A stretch of 64,000 nt of DNA from Chaetoceros tenuissimus (Eukaryota > Bacillariophyta > Thalassiosirophyceae > Chaetocerotales > Chaetocerotaceae): assembly GCA_021927905.1 (NCBI GenBank), contig BLLK01000047.1:3100001-3164000 (forward strand). The letters run 5' to 3'. Positions 20,759 to 32,219 of the stretch are shown piece by piece. Position 1 is the stretch's first letter. Each line of letters begins with the position of its first letter. The notes under the pieces were generated by a model that searched no databases, had not been told where the DNA came from, and was given only the letters and a program-made list of their open reading frames with translations. Made by a program: the position numbers and the translations under genes.

Positions 20759-22151
20759 CTTCTATTATATATGTTGGATTGACGTTGTGATGTTCTAGAT
20801 GTTCTAATGATATGTCTGGACAGTAAGTGTAATCTTTTGGATGAGGAAGTTGGTGTTGTTATCGTGATGCTTTTGATGGTGTTGTGTGTGAGCTATGGCA
20901 CAGTGTCTTCCTTCAGTTTCAGAAGCAGAATGGCGTTGGAAGAGTTTTAGTAGGGGTACGGAATATAACTTATATGGGACTCAATTGCTTCATAGAAGTT
21001 GCAAAATCCTCAAAGTCTCAAAATTCCGTAGACCTACCGTGCTGAAAATTTCATTTCCTCGCTGGCTAAATTGCTCTATTGTTATTGCCCCTACTCACAT
21101 AACGCGGAAATATAACCGTTCCAAACAGCTATTTCTGCCAAAAATTGAAGTTCAACGCAAACTCTTTTTCTTCCACATTTTTATTTTATGCTGTCATTGA
21201 ACGTTTGACATGTCTTTTTCTACTCAACGTAAAACCTTGAACTCTTTTGAAATAAGGTACTTCCATTGAGTTCTGTTAAGAGAAAGAGAATGTACAACTA
21301 CGTACTTTGCTTCTGAAAGCATTTACCACTTTGGACGAATATTTCATTTTTTTTATCATTTTGTCGTGGCAGACTACCTTACCTTGAATACTCATAACTT
21401 TACGAATAGATTAGATTTCTTTTTGTACTATATTTTTTCCCAATCTAGGTAGTACTATAAACAATCTAACTTTTACTTTTCAAACTATTGGAAAACACGA
21501 GATCTACTAGGTACTTCTCTATAATTTTGAATTTGATTTTTTAGTGTCTTTATATAAACAAGAAATAATTTAGCTACTAATGTAATTCATAATTGTAAAT
21601 GATATAATGAGATTTAAGTTGGGAGATATAAAGGAGTCAATAGATATTTTCTCATCATTTTTTGAAAAAGTTATTACTTATTGTTATTAGTATGGCATGT
21701 GATAGGTAGTAATAGGATTATCTCTATGTGCAATCATTTATACTTGATACTTTAAAATTTCTGGAACATTTTCCTCTTTGCGACGAAATCTTTTTGCATA
21801 TCATCTTGATCTCAAAGTTTCAACTTGCACAAACTTTCAAAAAAGAGAACGTATTGAAATCAGTTAAATGGAGGCGTTATTTGGAGGGGGGCGTTTGTGT
21901 TTTTATTTACCCCTCACATGACAAAAAGATACAACAACGTGATTGGCAAAAAGATTTGGATTCGAAGTTCCGATGGACTGATGACTGACCCCTAATACTC
22001 ATTCAATCATACAGTGAAAAGATCCAACGCTGTCACTTCACATCATTCGCAAGAGTAGTAACTTTTGCTTACCAAATACTATCTTCAAGGCTTATAGTAT
22101 CAAACATAAGACTAATACTAAGATTTGACCCAGTTATCCCTGCTTGAGAAG
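20759..22151. other. Long AT-rich intergenic region
   Basis: About 1.4 kb, the longest gene-poor stretch here. Open frames at 20895-21200 and 21728-21988 lack recognisable motifs and low-complexity A/T blocks dominate from 21240 to 21720. I see no RNA gene or mobile element. It separates a minus-strand from a plus-strand gene, so it should hold both promoters. Confidence 0.5.
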
Positions 22152-25100
22152 ATGATTCGGTTATCTGTATCAAAAGCAGCAAAGACAAACACATATCAAA
22201 AGCTCCAATTCAGTAGACATTGGAGAAGAGGCTTCTCCGCTTCGGCAGCTGGAGACGATAAGCCAAAAGGAATACCATATAGTAACCTTACTGTTGGTAT
22301 TCCAAAGGAGACCTATCCTCTTGAAAAGAGAGTTGCCGCAACACCAGAGACAGTTGGAAAGTTGGTGAAACCAGGATTTAGTGTGGTTGTTGAAAAAGAC
22401 GCTGGATTAGCATCTCACTTCAAAAATGAAGACTACGAAGCAGCTGGAGCGACTCTCGTTGATAAAGCAGATGTATGGAAAAATTCTGACATTGTCATGA
22501 AGCTTCGTCCTCCTACTACAGAAGAAGCCACTGCATTGGAAGATAAAACTCTAATCTCATACATTTGGCCAGCTCAAAATAAAGATCTTGTAAAGCAACT
22601 AGAAGATCAAAAGGCAACTGTTTTCGCAATGGATTGCATTCCTAGAACTCTCAGTAGAGGTCAGACTTATGATGCATTGTCTTCGCAGGCGAATATTTCG
22701 GGCTATCGTGCTGTCATTGAGGCTTCTAATGCTTATGGAAGATTTTTTGCGGGACAAATGACTGCAGCTGGAAAAGTTCCACCGACGAAGGTATTAGTAG
22801 TTGGTACTGGTGTTGCTGGTCTAGCTGCAATTCAGACTGCAAAGAATATGGGTGCAGTTGTTCGTGCATTTGATGTCAGACCAGTTACTAAGGAACAGGT
22901 AGAAGCGATGGGTGGACAATTTCTTGAAGTTGATTACAAGGAAGATGGCAGTGGAGCAGGTGGATATGCCAAGGAAATGAGTAAAGAATGGCATGCAGCT
23001 GCGGCAAAAATGCTTTCGAAGCAGTGCGAGGAGGTAGACATTGTCATTACTACTGCTTTGATCCCAGGAAGACCAGCGCCTAAAATGATCACAAAAGATA
23101 TGGTTTCTTTGATGAAACCAGGAAGTGTCACTGTTGACTTGGCTGCAGAAACAGGAGGAAACATAGAAACTACAGTGAAGGATGAGAGCATCGTTACAGA
23201 AAATGGTAAGTGTGGCATTTACTTTCGAAAATTAATTTGCAACCTTTTCTGTGTCTAATGGCTTTTTCTTTTTAGGTGTCACATGTATTGGATACACAGA
23301 TCTTCCAAGTCGCCTTCCAACCACAAGTAGTTCATTATACAGTAATAATATCTCAAAGTTCTTGTTGTCAACAGGACCGCATACAACTAAAGAAAAGGAA
23401 TACTATTTTATTGATCATGAAGACGAAGCGGTTCGTGGAATGCTTGTTTTGGAAAATGGGAAGATGATGTGGCCAGCACCGCTGCCACCTCCACCAGCTG
23501 CACCAACAAAGACCGAAGAGAAATCTGCAGAGCCTGAAGTTATTGACTATAGAACACCATATGTAACTGGAGCAAAAAATGCGGCATATTTAGCATCTTC
23601 AGTTTTGGCATTCGGTGCAATTGCACCAAACCCGGCATTCAGCTCAATGTTCACAACGTTTGCACTATCTAATATCATTGGAGTTCAAGTAGTACTAGGG
23701 GTCTCACACGCATTGCATAGTCCACTCATGGCTGTCACTAATGCAATCAGTGGAACTACAGCACTTGGAGGAATGCATCTTCTAGCGCATAGTCAATCTG
23801 CGGCAGCCACAGCTCTAGGAGCAGCTGCTACAACTCTTTCAACAGTAAATATCGTTGGTGGCTTTATTGTCACAACCAAGATGTTGGATATGTTCAAGCG
23901 TCCATCGGATCCACCTGAGTACTACCATCTTTACGGGATCCCAGCCGCAGGAGCACTTGGTATGTATGGAATTGGAACCATGAGTGGCAAATTCCCAGAA
24001 CTTGACGCAGCAGCAGCGACATTGTCAGGTCTTCTATGCATTGGAGGTATTGGAGGATTAGCATCTCAGAAGACTGCACGGCTTGGTGCTGTATCTGGGC
24101 AAGCTGGAGTTGCTCTTGGAGTTGCCTCCACACTTGGACATCTTAGTCCATCGATGGGAACCACAGCTTCTATTGCTGGACTCATGGGAGCAGGAGCAGC
24201 AGCAGGTCATTATATTGGACATAGAGTTGAACCAACCTCTCTTCCACAGACAGTCGCAGCATTCCACTCCTTGGTAGGTTTCGCTGCAAGTTCTGCAGCT
24301 ATTGGTGACTACCTGAATGCTGCAAACCCAGCAGAATTGGATAAGGTTCATCTTGCAAGCATTTATCTCGCGAACGTGATTGGAAGTGTAACAACAACTG
24401 GATCTCTTGTTGCCTTCGGAAAGCTTGATGGTCGTTTGGCTTCAGCTCCAATGGCACATCCTGCTAGAGACCAAATCAATGCAGGATTAGGACTTGGAAC
24501 TCTTGGAGCTGGTGCTATTTTCATGGGAGGACCTGAATTCGGAACTGGGCTAGCAGCTCTTGGAGGATCGCTAACAACAAGTGGAATTCTTGGATGGCAC
24601 ATGACCGCTTCTATCGGAGGAGCAGATATGCCAGTAGTGATTACAGTTTTGAATTCATACTCTGGTTGGGCACTATGTGCAGAAGGATTCATGCTTGACA
24701 TGCCACTTTTGACCACTGTAGGAGCTCTTATCGGATGCAGTGGAGCAGCTTTAACAAAGATTATGTGCGATGCTATGAACCGTGATATTCTCAGTGTAAT
24801 TCTTGGAGGATATGGAACAAAGAGTGCTGCAAAGGGAGAAGCAATGAAGTTTGAAGGAGAATCTACCACTACAACAGTGGAAGACACTGTAAAGCTATTG
24901 ACTGAATCAGAGAGTGTAATTATTGTTCCTGGATATGGTCTTGCAGTAGCGAAGGGACAATATCCATTAAAGGATATGGTTGACAGTCTAATTGCTGGTG
25001 GAAAGAAGGTCCGCTTTGCAATCCACCCTGTAGCTGGAAGAATGCGTAAGTATTTCACCAAAATGATTTCGTCGACGAATGTAATTACATCAAATTTCAA

Positions 25101-25471
25101 CTCACCTTTTTTGTATCTTAGCTGGTCAATTGAATGTACTTCTCGCTGAAGCTGGGGTCGATTACAGCATCGTAGAAGAACTTGAAGAAATCAATGACGA
25201 TTTTGATGAGACTGACGTTGCTCTTGTCATTGGTGCAAATGATACTGTAAACTCAGCTGCAGAGGACGATCCAAATTCTGATATTGCTGGCATGCCGGTA
25301 CTTCGTGTATGGAATGCAAAGCAAGTGATTGTAATGAAGCGTAGTCTTGCTGCAGGATATGCTGGAGTAGACAATCCAGTTTTCATCAAGAACAACACTG
25401 ACATGCTTTTGGGAGATGCTAAGGATACTTGCGAGAAGCTAGCAGCTGGTGTCAAGGAAGCACTCAAGTAA
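22152..25471 (+). CDS. NNT: Mitochondrial proton-translocating NAD(P) transhydrogenase (PntA-PntB fusion)
   Basis: Exons 22152-23205, 23276-25045 and 25122-25471 encode 1057 residues. The enzyme couples hydride transfer between NADH and NADP+ to proton movement across the membrane. ATG 22152 begins a Ser/Arg-rich presequence ([11 protein letters not shown]...RRGFSAS) typical of mitochondrial import. Domain I has [18 protein letters not shown] and the NAD-binding [13 protein letters not shown]. Domain II is a long Ala/Gly-rich membrane region with [12 protein letters not shown]. Domain III has the NADP-binding [32 protein letters not shown] (restored by the 76-nt second intron) and IGANDTVN...[11 protein letters not shown]. 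The order is alpha then beta, as in animals rather than the reversed order of some protists. Confidence 0.95.
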
Positions 25472-25727
25472 ATTCATTTCAAATCGCTCTATGTATACAA
25501 TTTTGTTACTTTAAAGTAATCAACTGAAAAGTCTTAACAACTTGATAATTATAATACAGATTATTTACATTTTATTGTATCTTTCACTGATGCATGTTTT
25601 GATATACGGAATATTCTAATATTTTTCTATAACTTTTCGTGTATTCAAAATTGGAAATGTTGACATGAAAATGGTTAAGGAACTTTCGAAAGAACCCTAA
25701 CGTTGTGAACAAGTGCTGCGAATATGA

Positions 25728-26642
25728 TCAACTAGAAGCAGCTACTGTGGGGATTTTGTGCAGAAATGTGGATGGGATGATATCTAGAACTTTTCTGATA
25801 TTCTCTTCAATATCATCATCAAGAGAAGAAGTAGAGACAGATTCTGATTCCTCTTGAATGATATGGTCCATATCATCAATATGGAGCTCACTGACCTCAT
25901 CATCTTCGCGATGAATTGGAAATTGAATGAATTCAGGAACAGTTTCTGGTGGTTCGAGGGGATTCGGAACACCAAACCTACTTCTGAAGACACCATCTAT
26001 TTCTGGGAGGTTTGGAAAAGAAGGAAACCTGTTATTGGGGACTTGACCTTTTATTTCTTTTGAGTTGAAAGTTTGAGGCTCCTCTGGAATCATCACAGCA
26101 CGAGGTTCCTGAGGAGTGTGTGTAGGTTCTAATGTCGTGTTCGGGTCATGGCAACCAAGTTGAAATATACCTATGACAGCATCACATCTCTTCAAACGTT
26201 TAGTTGGTAATGCTAAAGGCTCTGGTAATTGCTCAGAGTGTTTCCTTTTCTTGAGTTCAATTGTCATTTCTAGAAAAGGGTCTATACTTTGATGAAAAGA
26301 AGGCTTCACTTTCTTCTTTTGAGTTCCGGACATCATTTCTTTACAATTTCTATGCGAAGAAGAATGACTAAGGATAGGAGATGGAACATGGTGCATGAAG
26401 TCAAAAGAAGATGGCAATCTTCCTTCCTCTAATATGGGTATCAGGCTTGATGAAGATCTTAATGGCTTTAGAGATTGTTTCAATGAAGATGGCATTGTCA
26501 ATAGTGATGTCGGTGTCATTGATGTATTTTCAGAAGAACTTGATTGTTGAATCATTATGGGTGAAGATTTGATGAGCAGGACCTCTTGATGCCCTTTGGC
26601 ACATACGCCTGGATCGAAAATACGCTTTGCTGTATGATTCAT
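25728..26642 (-). CDS. Hypothetical Ser/Pro-rich protein with nuclear-localisation-like basic clusters
   Basis: Single open frame of 304 residues from ATG 26642. No known domain is recognised. The sequence is Ser-rich at the N-terminus, Pro/Glu-rich in the middle and acidic towards the C-terminus (DDEVSELHIDDMDHII). Basic clusters (ELKKRKHSEQ and PTKRLKRC, near residues 130-155) could act as a bipartite nuclear signal. It looks largely disordered, as in a transcriptional regulator, but that is only inference. A paired CRE-like motif lies about 250 bp upstream of its start. Confidence 0.6.
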   Translation of the reverse strand: MNHTAKRIFDPGVCAKGHQEVLLIKSSPIMIQQSSSSENTSMTPTSLLTMPSSLKQSLKPLRSSSSLIPILEEGRLPSSFDFMHHVPSPILSHSSSHRNCKEMMSGTQKKKVKPSFHQSIDPFLEMTIELKKRKHSEQLPEPLALPTKRLKRCDAVIGIFQLGCHDPNTTLEPTHTPQEPRAVMIPEEPQTFNSKEIKGQVPNNRFPSFPNLPEIDGVFRSRFGVPNPLEPPETVPEFIQFPIHREDDEVSELHIDDMDHIIQEESESVSTSSLDDDIEENIRKVLDIIPSTFLHKIPTVAASS

Positions 26643-27381
26643 GTGAAGAAATAGTCATTAGAATAGACCTTACCAAGAAGGCTTCTGAAGGAAGAGTATG
26701 TTATGTATGTTATGTATGTTTGTGATATGTTGTTGATGGCTTCTTCAAAACTTCGTTCTGTGGACTCGACTCTGACTGTGTAACTACAAATTGTACGTAC
26801 TTAATGATTGGTTTTTGTTGCAGTCAAGACATTTTGACGCCGAAAAGCAGCTGCTCCAAATGCTCAAGGACGAGCTCTTCAACTCCTACGTCAGTTGACG
26901 TACGTGAAAAGTGAAGAAAAGACAGTTTCAAGAAGCGTCGTCACTCAAACGCACTAGATTTCCAATCTTCAATAATCAGCTCGCATCTGTTCGCATCCAT
27001 CCATGACTGTGCCCAGTCAAGATACCGAAACCATTCATCTTCAAGATTCAAGTGCGTATTGAAACTACTCCAGCAAACATATCAACAATACTTCAAGATA
27101 GTGCAAAGTCTCCGTGGATCAAACCATTATATTTGCAATGTTAGCAGCACACATTCACAATAAAAAGTAGTGGACAATCAAAACATTAAATTTCTTATTT
27201 CTCTTGGGGTTTTCACTTTGTTTTGTCTTACCAGCCAAGTCTTGATAGTGTGAATTGATTAATCTCGACTTCATATTATTATCATCAATCTGACCGGGAT
27301 ACTCTAGGAAATATATATACATCAAATTCAATCTTTTGTGCTATGAAAAACATCAAATTATTTTTCCTATGGAAACTATTT
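26643..27381. other. Intergenic stretch with CRE-like inverted pair and short TATG repeats
   Basis: About 740 bases. It contains a degenerate TATG/TATGT microsatellite near 26697-26720 and the ACGTCA/TGACGT pair at 26888-26901 described separately. The rest is AT-rich with no convincing gene. Confidence 0.5.
26888..26901. promoter_or_regulatory. Inverted pair of CRE-like elements (ACGTCA-GT-TGACGT)
   Basis: Two perfect TGACGT cores face each other with a 2-bp spacer, followed at once by another ACGT (TACGTG). In the diatom Phaeodactylum, TGACGT elements in a carbonic-anhydrase promoter respond to CO2/cAMP through bZIP factors (established for that promoter). Here the pair is about 250 bp upstream of the hypothetical gene starting at 26642; function is inferred from sequence only. 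Confidence 0.4.
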
Positions 27382-28167
27382 TTAACGTCTTCTTTTTCTA
27401 TTTGGCTTTTTGTTCATCATAAGGTCCCAAACATTTGGAATTTCTATTTCATCATTCTTCACACCTGGTTTCTTGATAGGGGTTGGATCTAGTTCACCAG
27501 TGACTACTCCATAGGCAACACGCACTCCAAGCAAAAAGACTCCAAGCCCAGATACAGCAGCGAAACCACTAGCTAATGAAACTAACCCCATTACTGCATT
27601 TCTAAAGACACTAGCTGCTCTAACAAATGCATATGGAGCATCGGCTGGTGGAGGATGAGTTGCGAATACTCCAGCTAAGTACTGGGTCAATACCCAACAA
27701 CCAAACGCCATTCCAAATGCAAAGAAAGATGCCAATATTGTCACGACAGGATTTACTCCATTTAAATCTCTAGCAGCTTCAAGTGCAGCTTCTCTTTCTT
27801 CATCAGTTTTATCAGAGTATCGAAACGCTCCCTTGAATTTTTCGCCCATTTTTGTTTTTGGTCCCTTTTCTGCTTCTGTGGCTGCCTGTAATTCTGCCAT
27901 TAGACGTTCATTCACAGTATTTGTCTTGGCAACTGGTTGGTCAACTTCTTCTTTGGTGTCTAATTTCAATTCTATCGTGCTTTTCTCAATTGGTTTCACA
28001 CTGATGCTTCTTGGTTCATCTGAAATCTCATTTTCTGCATATAATCTAAACTTTCCATTACTATCACGTACAATAGTAGCTCCAGTTCTGCCTTGTGGTA
28101 TTGTAAATGAATCTGACGTTGAGAAAATACACACTAGCGAAGTGATAAATATTGCCACAGTCTTCAT
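27382..28167 (-). CDS. Plastid-targeted small membrane protein, resembling DUF3082 family
   Basis: Single exon, 261 residues. The N-terminus MKTVAIFITSLVCIFSTSDS|FTIP is a signal peptide followed by Phe, indicating plastid import. After an acidic, low-complexity stretch there are two membrane spans: NPVVTILASFFAFGMAFGCWVL and the region around MGLVSLASGFAAVSGLGVFLLGVRVAYG. The second resembles the C-terminal span of DUF3082, a cyanobacterial and plastid family of unknown function; I rate that match as moderate. The tail is basic (NKKPNRKRRR). Confidence 0.75.
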   Translation of the reverse strand: MKTVAIFITSLVCIFSTSDSFTIPQGRTGATIVRDSNGKFRLYAENEISDEPRSISVKPIEKSTIELKLDTKEEVDQPVAKTNTVNERLMAELQAATEAEKGPKTKMGEKFKGAFRYSDKTDEEREAALEAARDLNGVNPVVTILASFFAFGMAFGCWVLTQYLAGVFATHPPPADAPYAFVRAASVFRNAVMGLVSLASGFAAVSGLGVFLLGVRVAYGVVTGELDPTPIKKPGVKNDEIEIPNVWDLMMNKKPNRKRRR

Positions 28168-28569
28168 TTTCTCAAATCACAGTAATTTTTATATGCTACG
28201 TCTTTCCAATTCCGCTTAGCTTTTATGACTTCTATTGATTACTAAAAATGGTTTGTGTGTTGAGATGGATACACTTTCAATAGGAGACCTATTACTTTTA
28301 AGTATTCACTGCAGATTACATACAAAACCGATTGAGAGTGATGTAGTAGTCTACGTACGTACGTAGTAGCGAGGAGAGGCTCTCGTTGTTTTGACGCCAC
28401 CCCTACATGACATGGATTGAAATAGAATTCCTTTATCATTGGATAATAATTGTAACCGGATGCAAAATTATTATAAGTCTATTGCACTAACATAGAATAT
28501 CAGCTTCTTCATTCATAGAAAAATTTCGCATATATAATTTTATATCTTAAATCAAATCTGAATATGTAA
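28168..28569. other. Intergenic stretch with a 16-bp palindrome
   Basis: About 400 AT-rich bases between two minus-strand genes. It holds the perfect palindrome at 28351-28366 listed separately. No gene seen. Confidence 0.5.
28351..28366. repeat. Perfect 16-bp palindrome CTACGTACGTACGTAG
   Basis: Self-complementary over all 16 bases with three overlapping ACGT cores. It is about 185 bp upstream of the start codon of the plastid membrane protein at 28167 and could bind a bZIP-type dimer; unproven. Confidence 0.5.
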
Positions 28570-30138
28570 CTACATCTCAACAATCTGCTGCTCATTCTTT
28601 CTAGCAGTGTCCAAACGAGATAATCTCTTTGTCCAGTAAATTTCTTCGTGATCAATGCCAACAACATCTTCAATACTCTTCTGTCCATTTTGAGCCATCA
28701 ATTCACACAATTCTTTTCGGATGCGACTAACAACTCCCGGACCTTCATAAACCATTCTACTGTAAATCTGTACGACGCTAGCTCCGGCCTTGAGTTTTTC
28801 ATATGCATCATGTCCTGAACCGACTCCTCCAATACCTACAATGAAAACATTACCATCTGTCAACTCATACATTTTTCGGATACATTCCGTTGACATATCG
28901 CGAATAGGCAATCCCGATAATCCCCCAGTTTCTTTACTATTTGAAGATATCAAAGTATCTGGTCTCTGATTGCTAGTATTGGTGACTAAGATTCCATCAA
29001 CATTACATTCTCTAACAGCTGAGGCAATATCTTTCATTTGATCCAAAGACATATCAGGTGCAATCTTTACGAATAGTGGTGGTTGTGTCTCAAGTTGATC
29101 ACGCTTCGCTATAGCAGCTTTCAGTAATCTTCGAATAGGTTCACTCTTTTGTAAATCTCGAAGACCTGGTGTATTTGGCGATGAAATATTGATCACCAAG
29201 TAATCTGCATATTTTCCAAGTTTCTCTATTCCTATTTCATAGTCCTGTACAAATTATTGATTGATTAGTAAATGAGATTCAAATTATTTCTTCAAATTGA
29301 AAGCATTTTGTGTCGAGTAGATAGGTCTCCTTACCTCAGTTTCATGAGTACTAATTTTGTTCTTTCCAAGATTGATCCCGAGGAGACTCTTTTCAGAATT
29401 GGAAATTGGTGGAAATACTAATATCCATAGTTTCTTGATCAAGTCAAATGTGACGTGCATAGCTTTTTGAAGAGCATCATTTTCGTCATAATCCTTTTTG
29501 ATGATTTGTCTCCCTGATTGCTTCTCTCGAAATTTTCGAACATTTTGTTCCACAGCGTCTACCCCAACAGAATTAAATCCAAATCGATTTATCACACCGA
29601 CATCTTCAATTAATCTAAACATTCTAGGTTTAGGGTTTCCAGGCTGTGGCTTTGGTGTCACAGATCCAATTTCAACAAATCCGAATCCTAAATCCATCAA
29701 CCCTTGAATTGCTAAACCATCTTTATCAAACCCTGCTGCAAGACCGATACAACTTGGAAACACAATTCCCTTTGGACCCACACACTTTAAGCTAACGCTA
29801 TTTGATGCTTCTAATCCATTTGGTCTGAACTTTGGCGCAAATCCCTCCTTTACAAATTTAATAGCTGTATTATGCGCATCTTTCAATTACGTATACTAAT
29901 TCGTTAGACTGAGTTTTATGCTGTACCCCTCTCATATTATTTTTAACTCACCTTCTGGATCTAGTATCTTACGAACAAGAGGAGTAACCACTTTGTCAGA
30001 TACATTATGATACAAACTACTAGATTGGCCTTCGGATGGCAGTTTCGTAGTGAATTCAACACCTGCAACCACAAGAATACCTGTTCCCACAGTTTTCACG
30101 GTTTTATCTCTGATGGATCGAAGCATTTTCAAAGACAA
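28570..30138 (-). CDS. DHODH: Mitochondrial dihydroorotate dehydrogenase, class 2 (quinone-linked)
   Basis: Exons 29952-30138, 29335-29879 and 28570-29244 (minus) give 468 residues. The enzyme oxidises dihydroorotate to orotate in pyrimidine synthesis, passing electrons to the respiratory quinone. Family motifs run in order: [86 protein letters not shown] (containing the class 2 catalytic Ser), [18 protein letters not shown] and [15 protein letters not shown]. The N-terminus has a basic segment followed by a hydrophobic span ([14 protein letters not shown]), as in the membrane-anchored mitochondrial enzyme. The first junction uses an AAG acceptor (GAAAG|AT), required to give the conserved DPE-(D)AH sequence. 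Confidence 0.94.
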
Positions 30139-30860
30139 GAAGGGTTTAGCGAGATAATTAGAGTCTAGAAATTCTGTTACGACTTCTTATTCAACTTGTT
30201 GATGCTCTTCCTATTCAACTTATTCAGATTTTCGTGTTTTTGAATGGACTTGACTACACGCGTGTAGTTGAGAGAGCGTTGATTTTGGGGTTCTCATTGA
30301 CTTTCATACTAGCTACTTACGTATGTAGCCATGTAATCAGTCGTATATGTACTTGCTGAGTACGATACGACCAGCATCATTGTTGTAACATCAATCACCA
30401 TGGCTTCATTATTTTCTAGGAGGAACTTCCAAGTATTTGACAAACTTTCTTTCATCAATATCGACCATTTATTTATTTACAATTACAAAGAAAAGGGAAT
30501 TACAAGCAACCGCAAATAATAATTCAAATGGGACAAGACTGGGCTGACTTCCAACGACACCATGGTCATCAAGAAGATCATTTTTGGATGGGAAATGAAG
30601 AAGAAAATAAAAGGAGGATACGATTCATGAGAATAATGGCATGTCTCTCTTTTCTTTTCTTGGGAGGTTGGAAAGGAATAGGTCGAAGGAAGAATAATAG
30701 ACAAGGGGATAGAATGTACAATTTTCATAATGGCATTTATGAGGTTTCATGACAACAATTACTGTATATAATTATTAATTTGTAAAAAACTGAAACAGCT
30801 TGGTGCTATTCTTTACTTTGATTTTATATTGGAAGCTCGCGAATATGTCACGGAAGTATG
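30139..30860. other. Intergenic stretch upstream of DHODH
   Basis: About 720 bases. It holds the palindrome at 30253-30268 and an open frame at 30528-30752 that has no motif and which I do not call. No RNA gene or mobile element recognised. Confidence 0.5.
30253..30268. repeat. Perfect 16-bp palindrome ACTACACGCGTGTAGT
   Basis: Self-complementary over 16 bases and GC-richer than its surroundings. It lies about 115 bp upstream of the DHODH start codon (30138), a plausible transcription-factor site. Confidence 0.5.
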
Positions 30861-31832
30861 CTAAGAAGAGACGGTAGAATTCTGAGCATGTTGCATTTGT
30901 TCCAAGTACGACAATATTTCGCGATTATAGACAAAGTGAAACCTTCTCATGTCTATAATCCTAGATGTTGCATTTTTAATGGATCTTTCAACATCTATGG
31001 GGCATCTTTCTTCAACCAAATATTGCAGAAGTTCAAGCTTTCCAGTCCAAACTGCTTCATCGGTCCATTTTTGACTCAGGAAAGGAATATTCAACTCTTC
31101 ATGTAAAAATTTGATAAATTGTAATGGCTCATCGGAATGCCATACTATTGATGCAATGACACCGCTCATTTCAACGGGTTGAAGAACAATTTCATATTTC
31201 GAATACAGATACTTCAAGACATCCCGGTCTTCTTTTCTCATGGCAGCTCTGGTAAGTTCGGAAAGCCGTGAAGAACGCGTTCTGATATTATAATCAAATA
31301 GACCTAGTACTTCTAAGCTAAACAGATCTAGCACATCTACGCTGAGATTATCTCTCAAAACGAAACCCCATACCGATTCAGTGAGCATATGACTAGCCTC
31401 AGCTGCAACCCAGTCAACTACAAAGCGTTTTAGCTCTCGGATAGACTTTTTGAGGACTGAAATACCGAAATTATAAATATATAAATTGCTTTCTTTCTTC
31501 TTTACAATATCGTTCTCTTTCATTAAAGGACTAAAAACTGAAAAACTCGAAGGTGTAGCTATGATATTTTCAATACTTGTAGATGTGGAGTTCTTGAATT
31601 GCTTCCTATAGACTCTTCGAAGTAGTTTACTTGTAGATGCAACATAAATATAGTTCCCTTTGCCTACATAAGACAAGCACTCCTGTATGAGATTGAACGG
31701 AAGAGAATAGAAATCTGATGTCTGGCTGTTGTCATATTGTACAACTGGTGCGTTTGGTTTCAATCTCTTTTTAGGTTTGAAGTAGGTGTCAATAGCATAG
31801 GTTTCGTGAAATGTGATTGCTTTGGAGTCCAT
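30861..31832 (-). CDS. F-box-like / ankyrin-like repeat protein
   Basis: Single exon, 323 residues. A helical segment near residues 43-75 (LPFNLIQECLSYVGKGNYIYVASTSKLLRRVY) has the look of the F-box-like N-terminal motif of a large diatom ankyrin family; the quoted stretch spans two helices and only its Leu/Val pattern is conserved. Degenerate ankyrin-type repeats follow, for example DRDVLKYLYSKYEI and WTGKLELLQYLVEERCPID. Members of this expanded family are mostly uncharacterised; substrate-adaptor roles are assumed from the F-box. There is no signal peptide. Nothing around it suggests a specific partner. Confidence 0.65.
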   Translation of the reverse strand: MDSKAITFHETYAIDTYFKPKKRLKPNAPVVQYDNSQTSDFYSLPFNLIQECLSYVGKGNYIYVASTSKLLRRVYRKQFKNSTSTSIENIIATPSSFSVFSPLMKENDIVKKKESNLYIYNFGISVLKKSIRELKRFVVDWVAAEASHMLTESVWGFVLRDNLSVDVLDLFSLEVLGLFDYNIRTRSSRLSELTRAAMRKEDRDVLKYLYSKYEIVLQPVEMSGVIASIVWHSDEPLQFIKFLHEELNIPFLSQKWTDEAVWTGKLELLQYLVEERCPIDVERSIKNATSRIIDMRRFHFVYNREILSYLEQMQHAQNSTVSS

Positions 31833-32219
31833 GATCTCCTTTAATCTGGCAGACGTCTTATACTTTACTGATTTGTGAATCCAACAGAGATTTTGTTATA
31901 TGGACAATAGCTGCTATCTAGGTAAAGGATGCTATTGATTACTAGTAGGTATTCATGGTGGATTGTGCAGGAATTTCTTTTTCGTGAGCAAACATAGGCA
32001 ATTTCAACTCGGCTCGTCATTGGTCATTACTATGTCGACTAGCTAGAAATGGGGGGGGGCTGTAGGGGGAGATGTCAACACGCAAGATACGCGAACACAT
32101 CACACATTGGACATGATGACACAATTTCTCAGTTTTGTTGTTGGATCTAAAAAAGAAAGTCAGGAGTGACCTATCTTACTATTCATAACATAACTAATAT
32201 CTATACTACAAGAGTCACG
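31833..32219. other. Intergenic stretch with G-run
   Basis: Divergent intergenic region of about 390 bases between the ankyrin-like gene and the FKBP gene. It contains a run of nine G at 32050-32058 followed by a second G5 run. No gene is seen. Confidence 0.5.

Noticed and set aside
20895-21200. 101-codon open frame
   Set aside because: Composition and content do not resemble the neighbouring proteins; no motif.
21728-21988. 86-codon open frame
   Set aside because: AT-rich context, no motif, no clear start context.
26630-26673. 44-nt intron at the start of the hypothetical gene
   Set aside because: Splicing would remove ATG 26642 and no upstream in-frame ATG replaces it.
30528-30752. 74-codon open frame
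   Set aside because: No motif; lies in presumed promoter and UTR sequence and overlaps an equal open frame on the other strand.
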